From Granulosicoccus sp965214025 (GTDB lineage: Bacteria > Pseudomonadota > Gammaproteobacteria > Granulosicoccales > Granulosicoccaceae), in assembly GCA_965214025.1 (NCBI GenBank), contig CBDCAW010000091.1:1-64000 (forward strand): DNA of 64,000 nt, in the 5' to 3' direction. The position numbers and the translations under genes were made by a program. Below the pieces are notes generated by a model. That model was not told the DNA's origin and ran no database searches. It worked only from the letters and a program-made list of their open reading frames with translations. Positions 53,088-62,355 of this stretch are shown in pieces (position 1 is the first letter of the stretch; every line of letters begins with the position of its first letter).

Positions 53088-55067
53088 ATGTCGCTGAGCA
53101 GCTACCTGGCCACTGACGATAGTCGATCGGGTGGGTGGCTGAGCAAGACCTCGGACCTGTTTCTCGCGTTGGTGGTGATCGCGACGATCGCCCTCATGAT
53201 CCTGCCGTTGCCAACGCTGGTACTCGACTCCCTGGTCGCGATCAATATCGTCATTGGAGTGATGCTTGTATTGATGGGTATCTACATCAATACGTCGCTG
53301 CAGTTCTCCGCATTTCCCAGCATCCTGCTCATCTCGACACTCTTCCGTCTGGCGCTCTCGGTGGCCACCACGCGAATGATCCTGCTCGAAGGCGACGCGG
53401 GTGCGATCATCAATACCTTCGGGGAGTTGGTGGCCGGTGGCAACCTGGTGGTGGGGCTGGTGGTGTTCCTGATCATCACCCTCGTCCAGTTTCTGGTCAT
53501 CGCCAAGGGCGCAGAGCGCGTTGCTGAAGTGGGTGCACGCTTCACGCTCGACGCGATGCCGGGCAAGCAGATGTCGATCGATTCCGATCTACGGTCCGGG
53601 CTGATCGACAAGACCGAGGCACGCAGCAAGCGCAGGGAGCTCGAGCTCGAGAGCAAGCTTCACGGCAGCATGGATGGGGCGATGAAGTTCGTCAAGGGGG
53701 ACGCGATCGCCGGTATCGTGATCATCATCATCAACCTGCTCGGGGGGTTGGCCATCGGTGTCTTCCAGCTTGGCATGAGTGCAGGCGACGCCATGAACAA
53801 GTATTCGATACTGACCATCGGCGATGGCATGGTTGCGCAGATACCGGCATTGCTCGGTGCGATGTCGGCAGGCCTGATCGTGACTCGCGTGACAGACGGC
53901 GCAGCGGACAAGCATCTGGGTGATTCGATCCACAAGCAGTTGACGTCCATCCCTCGGGTATTGATGGTCGCCGGCGGCATGTGTTTTCTGTTCGCGATCG
54001 TGCCAGGCTTTCCCTCGAGTGTATTCGTGGGTCTTGGCCTGCTGTTGGGGTTGATCGGCGCCATGCTCGTGCCGGCACTGCGGCTGCGCATCAACAAGGT
54101 GTCACAACCGACGTTCGACACCGTGCTCAAGCGTCGCGAGCATCCGACCAGTTCCGTCAACGCGACTCAGGCGGCGACTGCGCAGGACAGCGTTCCTCTT
54201 TTGCTCGAGTTGCCCATCGACTGTGCCGCTCGCTCGCAGGATCAGGCGTTCCAGCATCGACTGGACGACATGCTGGAAGCGTTGCAGAACCGGAGCGGAT
54301 TGCCGTTGCCGAGTATCCAGTTTCACTGGCACAGGCAGGACAACCGCGACTGGAAGCTCTACGTGCACGAGGTCCCGGTGGTCGAGGATGCGATACCGGA
54401 CACGGACGCACCCGACAAGGTTGCTCGGCGGTGCGAACACGCGTTGCGGCGGAATGCGACGCTGTTCATCGGCATCCAGGAGGCGTCGATGCTGCTGACC
54501 CGTGCGAGCGCCGACTCGCCCGATGTTGTCAAGGAAGTCCTGCGGGCGATACCCATGCAGAGCATTGCGACTGTATTGCGCAAGCTGGTGGAGGAAGAGA
54601 TTCCGATTCGCAACCTGCGGGCGATTCTGGAAGCCCTCGTCGTTGCCAGTCAGCACGAGAAGGATGTCGACAACCTTGCCGAATATGCACGCATGTCACT
54701 GGCTCGACAGATCACGCACCGCCACGCACCCGGCGGCGAGATCAAGGTGATCGGTCTGCAGGGACAGCTCGAGGAATCCCTGTTGAAGATGGTGCGTGCG
54801 AGTGCGGGCTCGCAGCAGCTGGCAGTTGATCCATCTCTTGCGCAGTCGTTGCAGGCTCGAGTCGTGGCCTCCGTGCAGACGCATCAACCGGATGCGGTCG
54901 TAGTACCGGTCGAACTGCGTCGTCACCTGCGTGCCCTGATTGTCGAGCAGTGTTTTGATGTACCCGTACTGTCGATCAATGAGCTGACCGGCAAGTTGTC
55001 GGTCCAGATTCTCGATCGTGTTCATCTCGACGAATCAACTTCACAAGGGGGCGACAAGTCATCATGA
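53088..55067 (+). CDS. sctV: Type III secretion export-gate protein SctV
   Basis: A 659-residue member of the FlhA/InvA/LcrD family. The N-terminal half has about eight membrane segments. The FHIPEP-family signature is visible as EVGARFTLDAMPGKQMSID, followed by RSGLIDKTEARSKRRELELESKLHGSMDGAMKFVKGD. The C-terminal cytoplasmic half forms the nonameric ring that receives chaperone-substrate complexes. ATG 53088 has AGGTGTG upstream. The stop overlaps sctD. Intact. Confidence 0.95.
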   Translation: MSLSSYLATDDSRSGGWLSKTSDLFLALVVIATIALMILPLPTLVLDSLVAINIVIGVMLVLMGIYINTSLQFSAFPSILLISTLFRLALSVATTRMILLEGDAGAIINTFGELVAGGNLVVGLVVFLIITLVQFLVIAKGAERVAEVGARFTLDAMPGKQMSIDSDLRSGLIDKTEARSKRRELELESKLHGSMDGAMKFVKGDAIAGIVIIIINLLGGLAIGVFQLGMSAGDAMNKYSILTIGDGMVAQIPALLGAMSAGLIVTRVTDGAADKHLGDSIHKQLTSIPRVLMVAGGMCFLFAIVPGFPSSVFVGLGLLLGLIGAMLVPALRLRINKVSQPTFDTVLKRREHPTSSVNATQAATAQDSVPLLLELPIDCAARSQDQAFQHRLDDMLEALQNRSGLPLPSIQFHWHRQDNRDWKLYVHEVPVVEDAIPDTDAPDKVARRCEHALRRNATLFIGIQEASMLLTRASADSPDVVKEVLRAIPMQSIATVLRKLVEEEIPIRNLRAILEALVVASQHEKDVDNLAEYARMSLARQITHRHAPGGEIKVIGLQGQLEESLLKMVRASAGSQQLAVDPSLAQSLQARVVASVQTHQPDAVVVPVELRRHLRALIVEQCFDVPVLSINELTGKLSVQILDRVHLDESTSQGGDKSS

Positions 55068-56161
55068 CCACGAACTTCGAAATTCTCGTCACTGCAGGAA
55101 GACAGGCTGGTGCGAGGGCGGCACTTCGCGCCAGCGGTACATCGATCGGTTCGGAGCTGGATGCCGATATCGTCCTGTTCGGAACGACCGAGGCCTGCCT
55201 TCTCGAGGTGACCCTCGACGACGCCGGTCAGCTGAAGCTCACGGTGAAGAATGGTGTCGTGCGTTGCGCTGGCGTGCCGTGCAGTATCGGTGAGCCGCGC
55301 CCGCTGATGCCGGGTGAGTCGATCATCATCGGTGGCGTTAGCCTCGTCGTGCAGCGCGATGTTCAGCGTGCGCAGCCGTGCGATTCGGGCTCGATCAGCA
55401 CAGCTGATGCCAGCGCGGGACATGCCTTGCGATCCGTGCTCGGCATGTCGCAAGGCTCTGTTCGAACCGCGGTGTTCGGAGCGCTCGGACTGTCTGGAAT
55501 CGCGCTGGCCAGTGTCGGCTTCTCCACTGCGTCCAGCGAGGATCCACGCCAGATAGGCCCCGATGCCATGCAACAGCAAGTGCGCGCGGCGCTTGACGAT
55601 GCCGGCTACGGTGCTCTGACTCTGGAGCAAGGGCCGGATCAGCGGCTGATCGTTGCCGGAGCAGTCGGTTCGCGCGATGACCACATGGCACTGGAATCGC
55701 TGCTGAGTGACCATGGAGACTCGATCAGTCTCGAGACCAGGGAGAAAGACCAGCTCGAAGAGACCGTTGCCGATCTGTATCGGGTGAACGGTATCGCGGC
55801 CAGAGTCATGGCAGCTGAAGGTTCCGGCGTGCGAGTGGCGACTCGCGAGGCAGACGTGCAGAAGCTCGAACACATCGAAGCGGCGGTGCGTGCCGACATC
55901 CCGACCTTGGGCAAGCTCGTGAGAGTCAACCGCCCCCCCAAGCAACGAAAGCTTGCCCGCGACAACGCATCGGACTACGTCGAAGAGCCTGGCAAACGTG
56001 TGATGACAGTGGTGTCGGGAGACCCTGCCTATGTCGTCACGGAGGATCGGTCTCGCTACTTCGTCGGTTCAGCATTGCCTACCGGCCATCGGATCACATC
56101 GATCAGAAAGCAGGTCGTTACCCTGGACAAGGCAGGACTCGAGACAAAATTGAAGATGTAG
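55064..56161 (+). CDS. sctD: Type III secretion inner-membrane ring protein SctD
   Basis: A 365-residue bitopic protein: an N-terminal FHA-like cytoplasmic domain (about 1-100; TSIGSELDADIVLFG, GESIIIGGVSLVV), a single membrane segment (about residues 126-147) and a periplasmic region with ring-building (BON-like) repeats. ATG 55064 overlaps the sctV stop. This is the YscD/PrgH/EscD position. Its sequence is divergent from the model systems, so the call rests on architecture and gene order. Confidence 0.8.
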   Translation: MTTNFEILVTAGRQAGARAALRASGTSIGSELDADIVLFGTTEACLLEVTLDDAGQLKLTVKNGVVRCAGVPCSIGEPRPLMPGESIIIGGVSLVVQRDVQRAQPCDSGSISTADASAGHALRSVLGMSQGSVRTAVFGALGLSGIALASVGFSTASSEDPRQIGPDAMQQQVRAALDDAGYGALTLEQGPDQRLIVAGAVGSRDDHMALESLLSDHGDSISLETREKDQLEETVADLYRVNGIAARVMAAEGSGVRVATREADVQKLEHIEAAVRADIPTLGKLVRVNRPPKQRKLARDNASDYVEEPGKRVMTVVSGDPAYVVTEDRSRYFVGSALPTGHRITSIRKQVVTLDKAGLETKLKM

Positions 56162-56241
56162 GAGCCCCACGGTCGCATCTTCCGGCTTGCCGGGAACATG
56201 CAGTGGTCTTTCATAGCCAGTCCGACCAACGGAGAGTCAGC

Positions 56242-56541
56242 ATGAACAGCCAGATGACACAGATGCAGTTGATGAGTGACACGTCGATGACCAACGACAG
56301 CGCGAAGCGGCGCAGCAGTAGCTGGTTCGAGGCCATGGCGGAGGCCTGGGGCGAAGCACTGGATGAGCAGGCCAGTCGCATCCAGGAAAAGTCCGACGAG
56401 GTGGCTGCCGGGTTCGAGACGCCGGCACAGATAACTGAACTGACCGCCGAGTCGCTGCGCATGGGCTACCTGTCGAACAGTTCGCACACCTCATTGACCA
56501 GTGTCGGCAGCGCATTGGAGACCCTGGCCCGGAAGCAGTAG
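56242..56541 (+). CDS. Small T3SS secreted protein candidate (99 aa; needle/filament position)
   Basis: A hydrophilic helical protein with an acidic coiled middle (SWFEAMAEAWGEALDEQASR) and a C-terminal SVGSALETLARKQ. The gene lies between sctD and sctI, where the needle gene sctF stands in Ysc-type loci, and the length is near that of needle subunits, but I do not see the needle-protein pattern. The C-terminal SVG-AL---ARKQ matches the restored end of the 51-kb gene, so both may belong to one secreted family. ATG 56242 has GGAGAG upstream. Confidence 0.6.
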   Translation: MNSQMTQMQLMSDTSMTNDSAKRRSSSWFEAMAEAWGEALDEQASRIQEKSDEVAAGFETPAQITELTAESLRMGYLSNSSHTSLTSVGSALETLARKQ

Positions 56542-56610
56542 ATGGACCCACGTCCGTTCGCGTGAGTCGTGGGCGGGCTACTTCTGTCTTTCAACCCTCA
56601 GGAGTCTTTC

Positions 56611-57051
56611 ATGGACGCATCCTTGACAGCCATCGTTGCCAATCCTGCAACGGCACCCGGTGGTCATGCCGGCACCGAGCCACCAATGCTGCACCCGGCC
56701 ACGACGCCAGTCGGTTCGGGCGATCCTGTAGAGCTCGGCTATGGCGGATCGCTGACATCCGACGTGGTCGCCTTCGAAGGCAGTCTCGAGCGGGCCGCGG
56801 ACGTCGCCGATCCTTCGACCGCACAGATGGCGAAGACCGTGTTTCAGCCACTCGACTACATCAACACTGAAGCGGCATCACTGGCGGACTTTGCGCAGTC
56901 GGCAATGGAAAGCGACGATGTGCTTTCGCCGGGGGAGATCGTGAGCCTGACCGTCAAGAGTCAGGAATTCATGTTTCACAGCCAGCTGACCGCGAACATC
57001 GCCAATCGTACTTCGGATGGTGTTCAGCAGCTGTTTCGACAACAGGGGTGA
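56611..57051 (+). CDS. sctI: Type III secretion inner-rod protein SctI
   Basis: A 146-residue protein with a low-complexity N-terminal half and a conserved C-terminal helix (EIVSLTVKSQEFMFHSQLTANIANRTSDGVQQLFRQQG), the SctI/YscI/PrgJ pattern (----Q-E-----L-AN-A-K---G---L---Q-). ATG 56611 has AGGAG upstream; the frame is open to 56569. It lies directly before sctJ, as in Ysc-type operons. Confidence 0.82.
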   Translation: MDASLTAIVANPATAPGGHAGTEPPMLHPATTPVGSGDPVELGYGGSLTSDVVAFEGSLERAADVADPSTAQMAKTVFQPLDYINTEAASLADFAQSAMESDDVLSPGEIVSLTVKSQEFMFHSQLTANIANRTSDGVQQLFRQQG

Positions 57052-57055
57052 TGTG

Positions 57056-57806
57056 ATGATGCGCTTGCGCAGAGAACTACAGGTCCTGTTGATCATGGTT
57101 TGCGGTCTGGTGCTGGTCGGCTGCAATGACGAGGAGCTGTATGCCAATCTCACCGAGCAGGAAGCGAACGAGATTGTCGCTCTCATGTATGCCGCTGACA
57201 TGCCGGCAGAGAAGCGTGTCGACAAGGACGAAACCTTCACGGTCACCACATCGAAGAATGCCTTCCCTGAAGCGATGGCGTTGCTGCAATCCCAGGGCCT
57301 GCCGCGCGAACAGTTCGACAGTCTCGGCGAGGTATTCCAGAAGGAGGGCTTCGTCTCGTCACCGCTCGAGGAACGGGCAAGGCTGAATCACGCGCTGTCG
57401 CAGGAGATCTCCAGAACCATTGCCAGCATCGATGGTGTCGTGCAGGCGCGCGTGCATCTGGCCGTGCCGGAGAAGCAGCAGCTCGAGAAGAACACCGCAC
57501 CATCGAGTGCGTCGGTCTTCGTCAAGCACCGGCCGGATGTCAATCTCGGCATGAACGTCGGCAAGATCAAGGCCATGGTGATCAACAGCGTCGAGGGGTC
57601 TGCCCTACGACAATGTCACGGTTGCATTGTTTCCACAGGAACCGTACAAGCTTCCAGACCGCCAGGCGCTGGACGTCTCCGAGGACAGCCCGTTTCTCGA
57701 AGGTGGCGTGCAGCTTGGCCTGCCGGTGCTGATGGTGCTGGCCGGTCTGACACTGGTCGGTGTGGTGCTCTGGCGTTTCTCGCTGCTCAGGAAGGTGCAA
57801 CGATGA
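57056..57806 (+). pseudogene. sctJ: Type III secretion lipoprotein SctJ, frameshifted
   Basis: ATG 57056 starts a lipoprotein leader (LLIMVCGLVLVGCNDEELY, lipobox LVGC). The YscJ/HrcJ ring domains follow (LTEQEANEIVALMYAADMPAEK, FPEAMALLQSQGLPRE, ALSQEISRTIASIDGVVQARVHL). At a GGGG run near 57597 one extra G breaks the frame. LPYDNVTVALFPQEPYKLPD and a C-terminal membrane segment (LPVLMVLAGLTLVGVVLWRF) continue in the next frame to the stop at 57804-57806, which overlaps the sctK start. It would be fully normal without the extra base. Confidence 0.9.
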
Positions 57807-58369
57807 GCGAGGCGATGAAACGAGGCACGATCACGCTGCGTGACCGGAGACGGTATCGAGGTGAGGCTGCGCGTCGCTTGGCGACGTTGATTCCCGCTGA
57901 TGCGCGTGCCGCGTACGACGGTCTGGACTGGCCTACCCTGGAGACGCTGCCGCATTGGTGTCTGGTCGGTGACCACGAGCGGGCTCACCTGCAGCGGGTT
58001 GCCGGTGCACTGTTTCTCGCTCCGCTATGGCATGAGTGCATCGACGGGCAGACGTTGCGTGCGATCCGGCAGCTCGTCGGAGCGGTGACCTTTGATCGTA
58101 TCCGCGCCGAGAGCGTACCGACGCAACCGTGTGACGACACGCTTGAGCTTGCCGGTGACGTCGACAGGATGCTGATGCAGGCGGGTGCCGGTGTGCTGCA
58201 AGGAACATTGCCAGGGTTGCTGCAGCCGCTGTTCGCGGAGCTCGTCGGCGAGCCGAGCTGTGAGCTGCAGCAGGCGACTGCAGATCGCCTGTTTCGCCGT
58301 GCAGCGACGCTGATCCTGCAGGTGCAGGAAGAGTGCACGGAGTTGCTGCCGGAGGATGCGGCAGCATGA
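57803..58369 (+). CDS. sctK: Type III secretion protein SctK
   Basis: A 188-residue cytoplasmic protein, located exactly between sctJ and sctL as in Ysc- and Hrc-type loci, with the SctK-like LPHWCLVGDHERAHLQRVAGALFLAPLWHECIDGQTLRAI stretch. SctK recruits the SctQ cytosolic ring to the export apparatus. ATG 57803 and the upstream and downstream 4-nt overlaps (sctJ, sctL) support the boundaries. It is fused in frame to the broken sctJ in the raw reading, which is an artefact. Confidence 0.8.
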   Translation: MSEAMKRGTITLRDRRRYRGEAARRLATLIPADARAAYDGLDWPTLETLPHWCLVGDHERAHLQRVAGALFLAPLWHECIDGQTLRAIRQLVGAVTFDRIRAESVPTQPCDDTLELAGDVDRMLMQAGAGVLQGTLPGLLQPLFAELVGEPSCELQQATADRLFRRAATLILQVQEECTELLPEDAAA

Positions 58370-59004
58370 GCGTGTTCCTGCTGTGTCATCACGACACCGT
58401 GACCGTCGGTACCGATCAGCTCGTCTTCAGTGCAGCTCAGACTGGGGCGCTGCAGGACATCGTCGCGCAGGCTGCACGCATCCAGAGCTTGCACGATGCT
58501 GCCGAGCAGCGTCTGGGCGAGGCCGAACAGGCAGGTTTCGATGCGGGCCATGCCAGAGGGCTCGAGGCAGGGCGCGCCGAGGCCCGCGACGAGTGTCTGC
58601 GGCAGATCAACGAGCATGCCGAACAGCTGTCTGGCGAACGGGCCAGGGTGCGCGAGTCGGCTGTGCGACTGGCACTGGATATCGTGCGCGCGATCGCGAA
58701 CGAGCTCGGCAGCGACGCAATGCTCGGCGCACTGGCTCGCTCGGCCGCCTTGCAGCTGCTGCCGAGCGAAAGCGCAACGCTGCGGCTGAACCCGGTGGAC
58801 TGTGACGGCGTGAAGCGCCGCCTCGACACGACGGCGAAGGGCGGGATGGCGGACTCGGCGATCATCGACGTGGTTGCCGACGACAGCCTGCAACGTGGCG
58901 CATGCGTTCTGACCACGGAGACCGGTCAGGTGCTGGCCGATCTGGAGACGCAGTTGCGTATCATCGAATCGAGAGTCGAACGGCATGGACGAGTCGAGCA
59001 CTGA
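58366..59004 (+). CDS. sctL: Type III secretion stator protein SctL
   Basis: A 212-residue FliH/YscL-like protein: a helical coiled N-terminal half (AEQRLGEAEQAGFDAGHARGLEAGRAEARDECLRQINEHAEQLSGE) and a C-terminal domain (LALDIVRAIANELG, LRLNPVD) that binds the ATPase. ATG 58366 overlaps sctK and the end overlaps sctN by 20 nt. SctL links the ATPase to the SctK/SctQ ring and regulates its activity. Confidence 0.87.
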   Translation: MSVFLLCHHDTVTVGTDQLVFSAAQTGALQDIVAQAARIQSLHDAAEQRLGEAEQAGFDAGHARGLEAGRAEARDECLRQINEHAEQLSGERARVRESAVRLALDIVRAIANELGSDAMLGALARSAALQLLPSESATLRLNPVDCDGVKRRLDTTAKGGMADSAIIDVVADDSLQRGACVLTTETGQVLADLETQLRIIESRVERHGRVEH

Positions 59005-60376
59005 CACTCTTCGCGATGCGCCGAGCACGGCACCCGCGCCGGATGGTTCATCCGCGCCCGCCGCGAGCGAGCCGGGGCTGCCCTCCCTGGCCGATCTGCT
59101 GGGAGCCACCAGCAGCACCGTCGAGAGACTAGGGCGTGTGGTGCAGGCCTACGGAACATCGGTCCGTGCCACCGGTTTGATTGCCGAGATCGGGCAACGT
59201 TGCCTGATCAGCAGTACAGACGGGCATCGCAGTGTACAGGCCGATGTCGTGGGTCTGGCAGAGGGGCAGGTGATTCTCTACCCGCTCGGTACCTTGCGCG
59301 GTATTTCCAACGGGTCCGTGGTGCGCGTACTCGACGGTGCCCACAGCGTGGGTTTCACCGACGCGATGATCGGCCGTGTGCTCGATGGTTTCGGGCAGCC
59401 GATCGATCAGGGCCCACCCCTGGGCGCGGACAGCTGGCTGCCTCTGGACGCGCCGGCACCGAACCCGCTGGTGCGTCAGCCGGTGACGGCACTGCTCGAC
59501 ACAGGCATCAAGGCGATCGACACCTTGCTCACAGTCGGGGTCGGCCAGCGCATGGGCATCTTCGCGATGGCTGGTGGCGGCAAGTCGACATTGCTGTCCA
59601 TGCTGGCACGCTACGCTCACGCCGACGTGATCGTGATCGGCATGATCGGCGAACGCGGCCGCGAGGTGCGCGAGTTCATCGAGAACAGTCTTGGTGCTGC
59701 CGGTCTGCAGCGCTCGGTGCTGGTCGTGGCAACCTCCGACCGTCCAGCCATGGAACGGGTGATGGCCGCACAGTGCGCCACCGCCATCGCCGAAGGCTTT
59801 CGCGCACGTGGTCAACAGGTACTGCTGCTGATGGACTCGGTCACCCGCTATGCGCGTGCGCTGCGCGAGATCGGGCTGTCGATCGGTGAACCACCGGTGC
59901 GTCGCGGTTTTCCCCCGTCGGTGTTCGCGGAGCTGCCGCGTCTGTTCGAGCGTGTCGGCAACGATCATCAGGGTTCGATCACGGCGTTCTACACCGTACT
60001 CGCCGAGGATGAGGAGGGCACCGATCCGGTTGCCGAGGAAACCCGCTCGATCCTCGATGGGCATGTCGTTCTGTCAAGACAGCTTGCCGAGCAGGGGCAC
60101 TACCCGGCGATCGATGTGCTGGCCAGCGCCAGTCGGCTGTTCAACCTGCTTGCTGATGCGTCCCATCTGTCGGCGGCGCAGCATGTCCGGCGGCTGGTTG
60201 CACGTCATCGCGAGGTGGAGTTCCTGCTGCAGATGGGGGAATACAAGCCCGGTAGCGATGCGACAGTGGACGAGGCGATCGACAAGCACGATGCCATCGA
60301 ACGGCTGTTGTGCCAGAGCGAGACGCACAGCGTGTCCGGCGCGGATGCCCGCGCCGACCTGGCTGCGCTGTCGTGA
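58985..60376 (+). CDS. sctN: Type III secretion ATPase SctN
   Basis: A 463-residue F1-beta-like ATPase: IGRVLDGFGQPID, Walker A FAMAGGGKSTLLSM, MIGERGREVREFI, Walker B VLLLMDSVTRYARALREIGL, and GEPPVRRGFPPSVFAELPRL. The N-terminal ~35 residues (proline and serine rich) are an extension beyond the usual start. SctN unfolds and strips chaperones from substrates. Intact. Confidence 0.95.
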   Translation: MDESSTDTLRDAPSTAPAPDGSSAPAASEPGLPSLADLLGATSSTVERLGRVVQAYGTSVRATGLIAEIGQRCLISSTDGHRSVQADVVGLAEGQVILYPLGTLRGISNGSVVRVLDGAHSVGFTDAMIGRVLDGFGQPIDQGPPLGADSWLPLDAPAPNPLVRQPVTALLDTGIKAIDTLLTVGVGQRMGIFAMAGGGKSTLLSMLARYAHADVIVIGMIGERGREVREFIENSLGAAGLQRSVLVVATSDRPAMERVMAAQCATAIAEGFRARGQQVLLLMDSVTRYARALREIGLSIGEPPVRRGFPPSVFAELPRLFERVGNDHQGSITAFYTVLAEDEEGTDPVAEETRSILDGHVVLSRQLAEQGHYPAIDVLASASRLFNLLADASHLSAAQHVRRLVARHREVEFLLQMGEYKPGSDATVDEAIDKHDAIERLLCQSETHSVSGADARADLAALS

Positions 60377-60861
60377 CGCGCACGGGACATCGACAGGTCC
60401 TGAAACGGATCCGTCAGGTGCAGGAGACGCGTTGCCGCATCGCGGAGAAGCATTACCGTGAGCAACTGGCGGTCTGCGAGGCATTGCGTGAGGAAATCGC
60501 CGGACATCGTCGTGCGATCTCCGCTCACGATGCGCAGCTCGACGCACTGGCCGAATCGCGTGACACCGCGTCGCCGTGCACCGACCCCGACAGCCTGGCG
60601 CGGCCACTGGCCTACCGATACTGGTTGGTGTTCGATCTGGAGCGCGAGCAGTACTACCTCGAGGAGACGCTCGGGCGTTTCACCGAGGAGGAGCAGACGC
60701 TTGCCGATTGTCGACAACGCTGGATGCAGGTGAAAGCGCGGGCCGAGGGCATGCAGACGTCGATCGACTCGCAGCAGAGGCGGGATGCTGCGGCGCAGGA
60801 GCTGATCGACGAATCCGACTGGGAAGACTTGCCGAGCATCGCCGGAGGCTGCAATGGCTGA
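60373..60861 (+). CDS. sctO: Type III secretion stalk protein SctO
   Basis: A 162-residue, almost fully helical coiled-coil protein (VLKRIRQVQETRCRIAEKHYREQLAVCEALREEIAGHRRAI). Its place after sctN and before sctP is that of SctO/YscO/FliJ, which acts as the central stalk of the ATPase. GTG 60373 overlaps the sctN stop as GTGA. The sequence is weakly conserved in this family, so synteny and coiled coil carry the call. Confidence 0.8.
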   Translation: MTRTGHRQVLKRIRQVQETRCRIAEKHYREQLAVCEALREEIAGHRRAISAHDAQLDALAESRDTASPCTDPDSLARPLAYRYWLVFDLEREQYYLEETLGRFTEEEQTLADCRQRWMQVKARAEGMQTSIDSQQRRDAAAQELIDESDWEDLPSIAGGCNG

Positions 60862-61633
60862 TCTCTATCACTACCGCCCCTCTGTCGTTGCCCTGCGCAG
60901 GGCCGACAGCAACGGACCGCGTGCTGCGGCTCCGGCAAGCGAGCTGGGTCGCGAGTTCGAACAGGCACTCAGGCAGCGCAGTGATCGCGATGGCCAACCG
61001 ATCGCATCGGCTGCCAGGACCGCGTCGCCTGCAATGCCGGACCTCCTGGCGGCCGAGGATACCGAGCAGTCACTGTTCAGGCTGTTCGATCAGCGTCTGC
61101 AGGAACGCAGCGATACCGATGCGCTGCAGGATCCCGACGCTGCGGAGCTGGCGTTGCAGGATGACGAGTTGACTGACACGGACGACACCGCTGAGCAGCG
61201 CTTCGAGGATCGCGCATCCGAGCAGGGGCAGAGCGATCCCGGCAGCAACGCCGCGCAGCTCGCGGGTCTCGTGGAGCGGGCCGACGGTGGGCGGGGCGAC
61301 GACAGTGCGGGCGCGGTCGAGATCCCGTCGGGCACCGGTTCCGGTGCTGGCCTTGCTGACGCCTCCGTGGATCTGCTGATGGCGGAGTTCCGACGGCTGG
61401 GATTCATGAGCGACCGACGTTCCTGGCAGTTCACGCTCGATGAGAACGCGGCATTCGTGGTGGACATGGATCTTGATCGGGATGCGCCGGGTGAGTGGCG
61501 ACTGCGCCTGCAGTTGCCGTCGGGACGCGGCGACAGCGACGATTCCGTTGTCGCCGATGAGCTCGACGCACTCCGTGCACGGTTGAACGAGCTCGATCTG
61601 TCGGTACACCTGCAGGTGGAGCAGATCAGCTGA
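60854..61633 (+). CDS. sctP: Type III secretion needle-length regulator SctP-like
   Basis: A 259-residue acidic protein with a disordered N-terminal two thirds and a folded C-terminal domain (FTLDENAAFVVDMDLDR, WRLRLQLPSG, LRARLNELDLSVHLQVEQI), like the T3S4 / HpaP-FliK type switch domain. The position after sctO fits SctP. It starts 8 nt inside sctO and its stop shares a base with the next start. Needle-length control is inferred from family and order. Confidence 0.72.
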   Translation: MADLYHYRPSVVALRRADSNGPRAAAPASELGREFEQALRQRSDRDGQPIASAARTASPAMPDLLAAEDTEQSLFRLFDQRLQERSDTDALQDPDAAELALQDDELTDTDDTAEQRFEDRASEQGQSDPGSNAAQLAGLVERADGGRGDDSAGAVEIPSGTGSGAGLADASVDLLMAEFRRLGFMSDRRSWQFTLDENAAFVVDMDLDRDAPGEWRLRLQLPSGRGDSDDSVVADELDALRARLNELDLSVHLQVEQIS

Positions 61634-62355
61634 TGCACGCGATACCAGTGATCGACGACAACGACGACTGGCGCCTGCGTCGCTTGTCATTCAAGGACAG
61701 TGTGTCGGTCGCCGACATGCATCGTGATCCGCGGCTGTCGACCTGGCTGCTGGACGACGAGCCGCTGGCGACTCCGCGGCAGGCGGCGCGTCTGCTCGAT
61801 GGGCTCAGGCACTACAGCGATCGGTATGCCGGGCTTGGCATGTGGGCGGCGGAACGGCTGCAGCCCGGCTACGGCGAGGCGGAGCTCGATGCCGCAGGGG
61901 CCCGGGACTATCTCAGCGATGCCGCGTTTGCCGCCCTGTTGCTGCCGCGCTGGCGCTTCTGCGGCTGGTTCAATCTGTCCCCGGCGCCGGAACAGGAGCA
62001 CCTGATCGAACTCGGATCCCGCTTGATTCCGGAGGTGTGGGGCTCGCGACTGTCGCTGCTCGGTGGCGCGGCGGTTCTCGAACACGGATTTTCGACGCTG
62101 CAGGTACCCACGATCCACATCCACTGCGACCCCGGCAATCGGTCGGCACTGTACTGTTCCTACTTTCTCGGTTTCCAGCACCCGGAGCCCACGCACTATG
62201 TCGGCAAGCCGGCGTGCCGACTGACGATGCACGCAGATCGGTTCGCCAGCTGGCGCGCACTGCCGGCACGTAAGCGCAGACAGTCCGCCGTCGAGGCTGT
62301 TCGTCGGCACGGCCGTTCCCGGCAGACGATCGCGGAGGCGGAGGCGGTGCCATGA
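61633..62355 (+). CDS. GNAT-fold acetyltransferase in the T3SS operon
   Basis: A 240-residue protein with a RimJ-type GNAT layout: LRRLSFKDSVSVADMHRDPRLSTWLL at the N-terminus, a middle strand (WRFCGWFNLSPAPEQEHLIELGSRLIPEVWG) and a C-terminal IHIHCDPGNRSALYCSYFLGF, matching the N-R-S-------LGF acetyl-CoA-binding end. It is placed where sctQ would normally be and is coupled to sctP (TGATG) and to the histidine kinase (ATGA). Target unknown; possibilities are a secreted substrate, an export protein, or a small molecule. Confidence 0.72.
   Translation: MHAIPVIDDNDDWRLRRLSFKDSVSVADMHRDPRLSTWLLDDEPLATPRQAARLLDGLRHYSDRYAGLGMWAAERLQPGYGEAELDAAGARDYLSDAAFAALLLPRWRFCGWFNLSPAPEQEHLIELGSRLIPEVWGSRLSLLGGAAVLEHGFSTLQVPTIHIHCDPGNRSALYCSYFLGFQHPEPTHYVGKPACRLTMHADRFASWRALPARKRRQSAVEAVRRHGRSRQTIAEAEAVP

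Noticed and set aside
57017..58369. A single 450-codon gene covering sctJ and sctK
   Set aside because: The middle part is frame noise after a one-base shift in sctJ; SctJ and SctK are separate proteins with an ATGA overlap at 57803.
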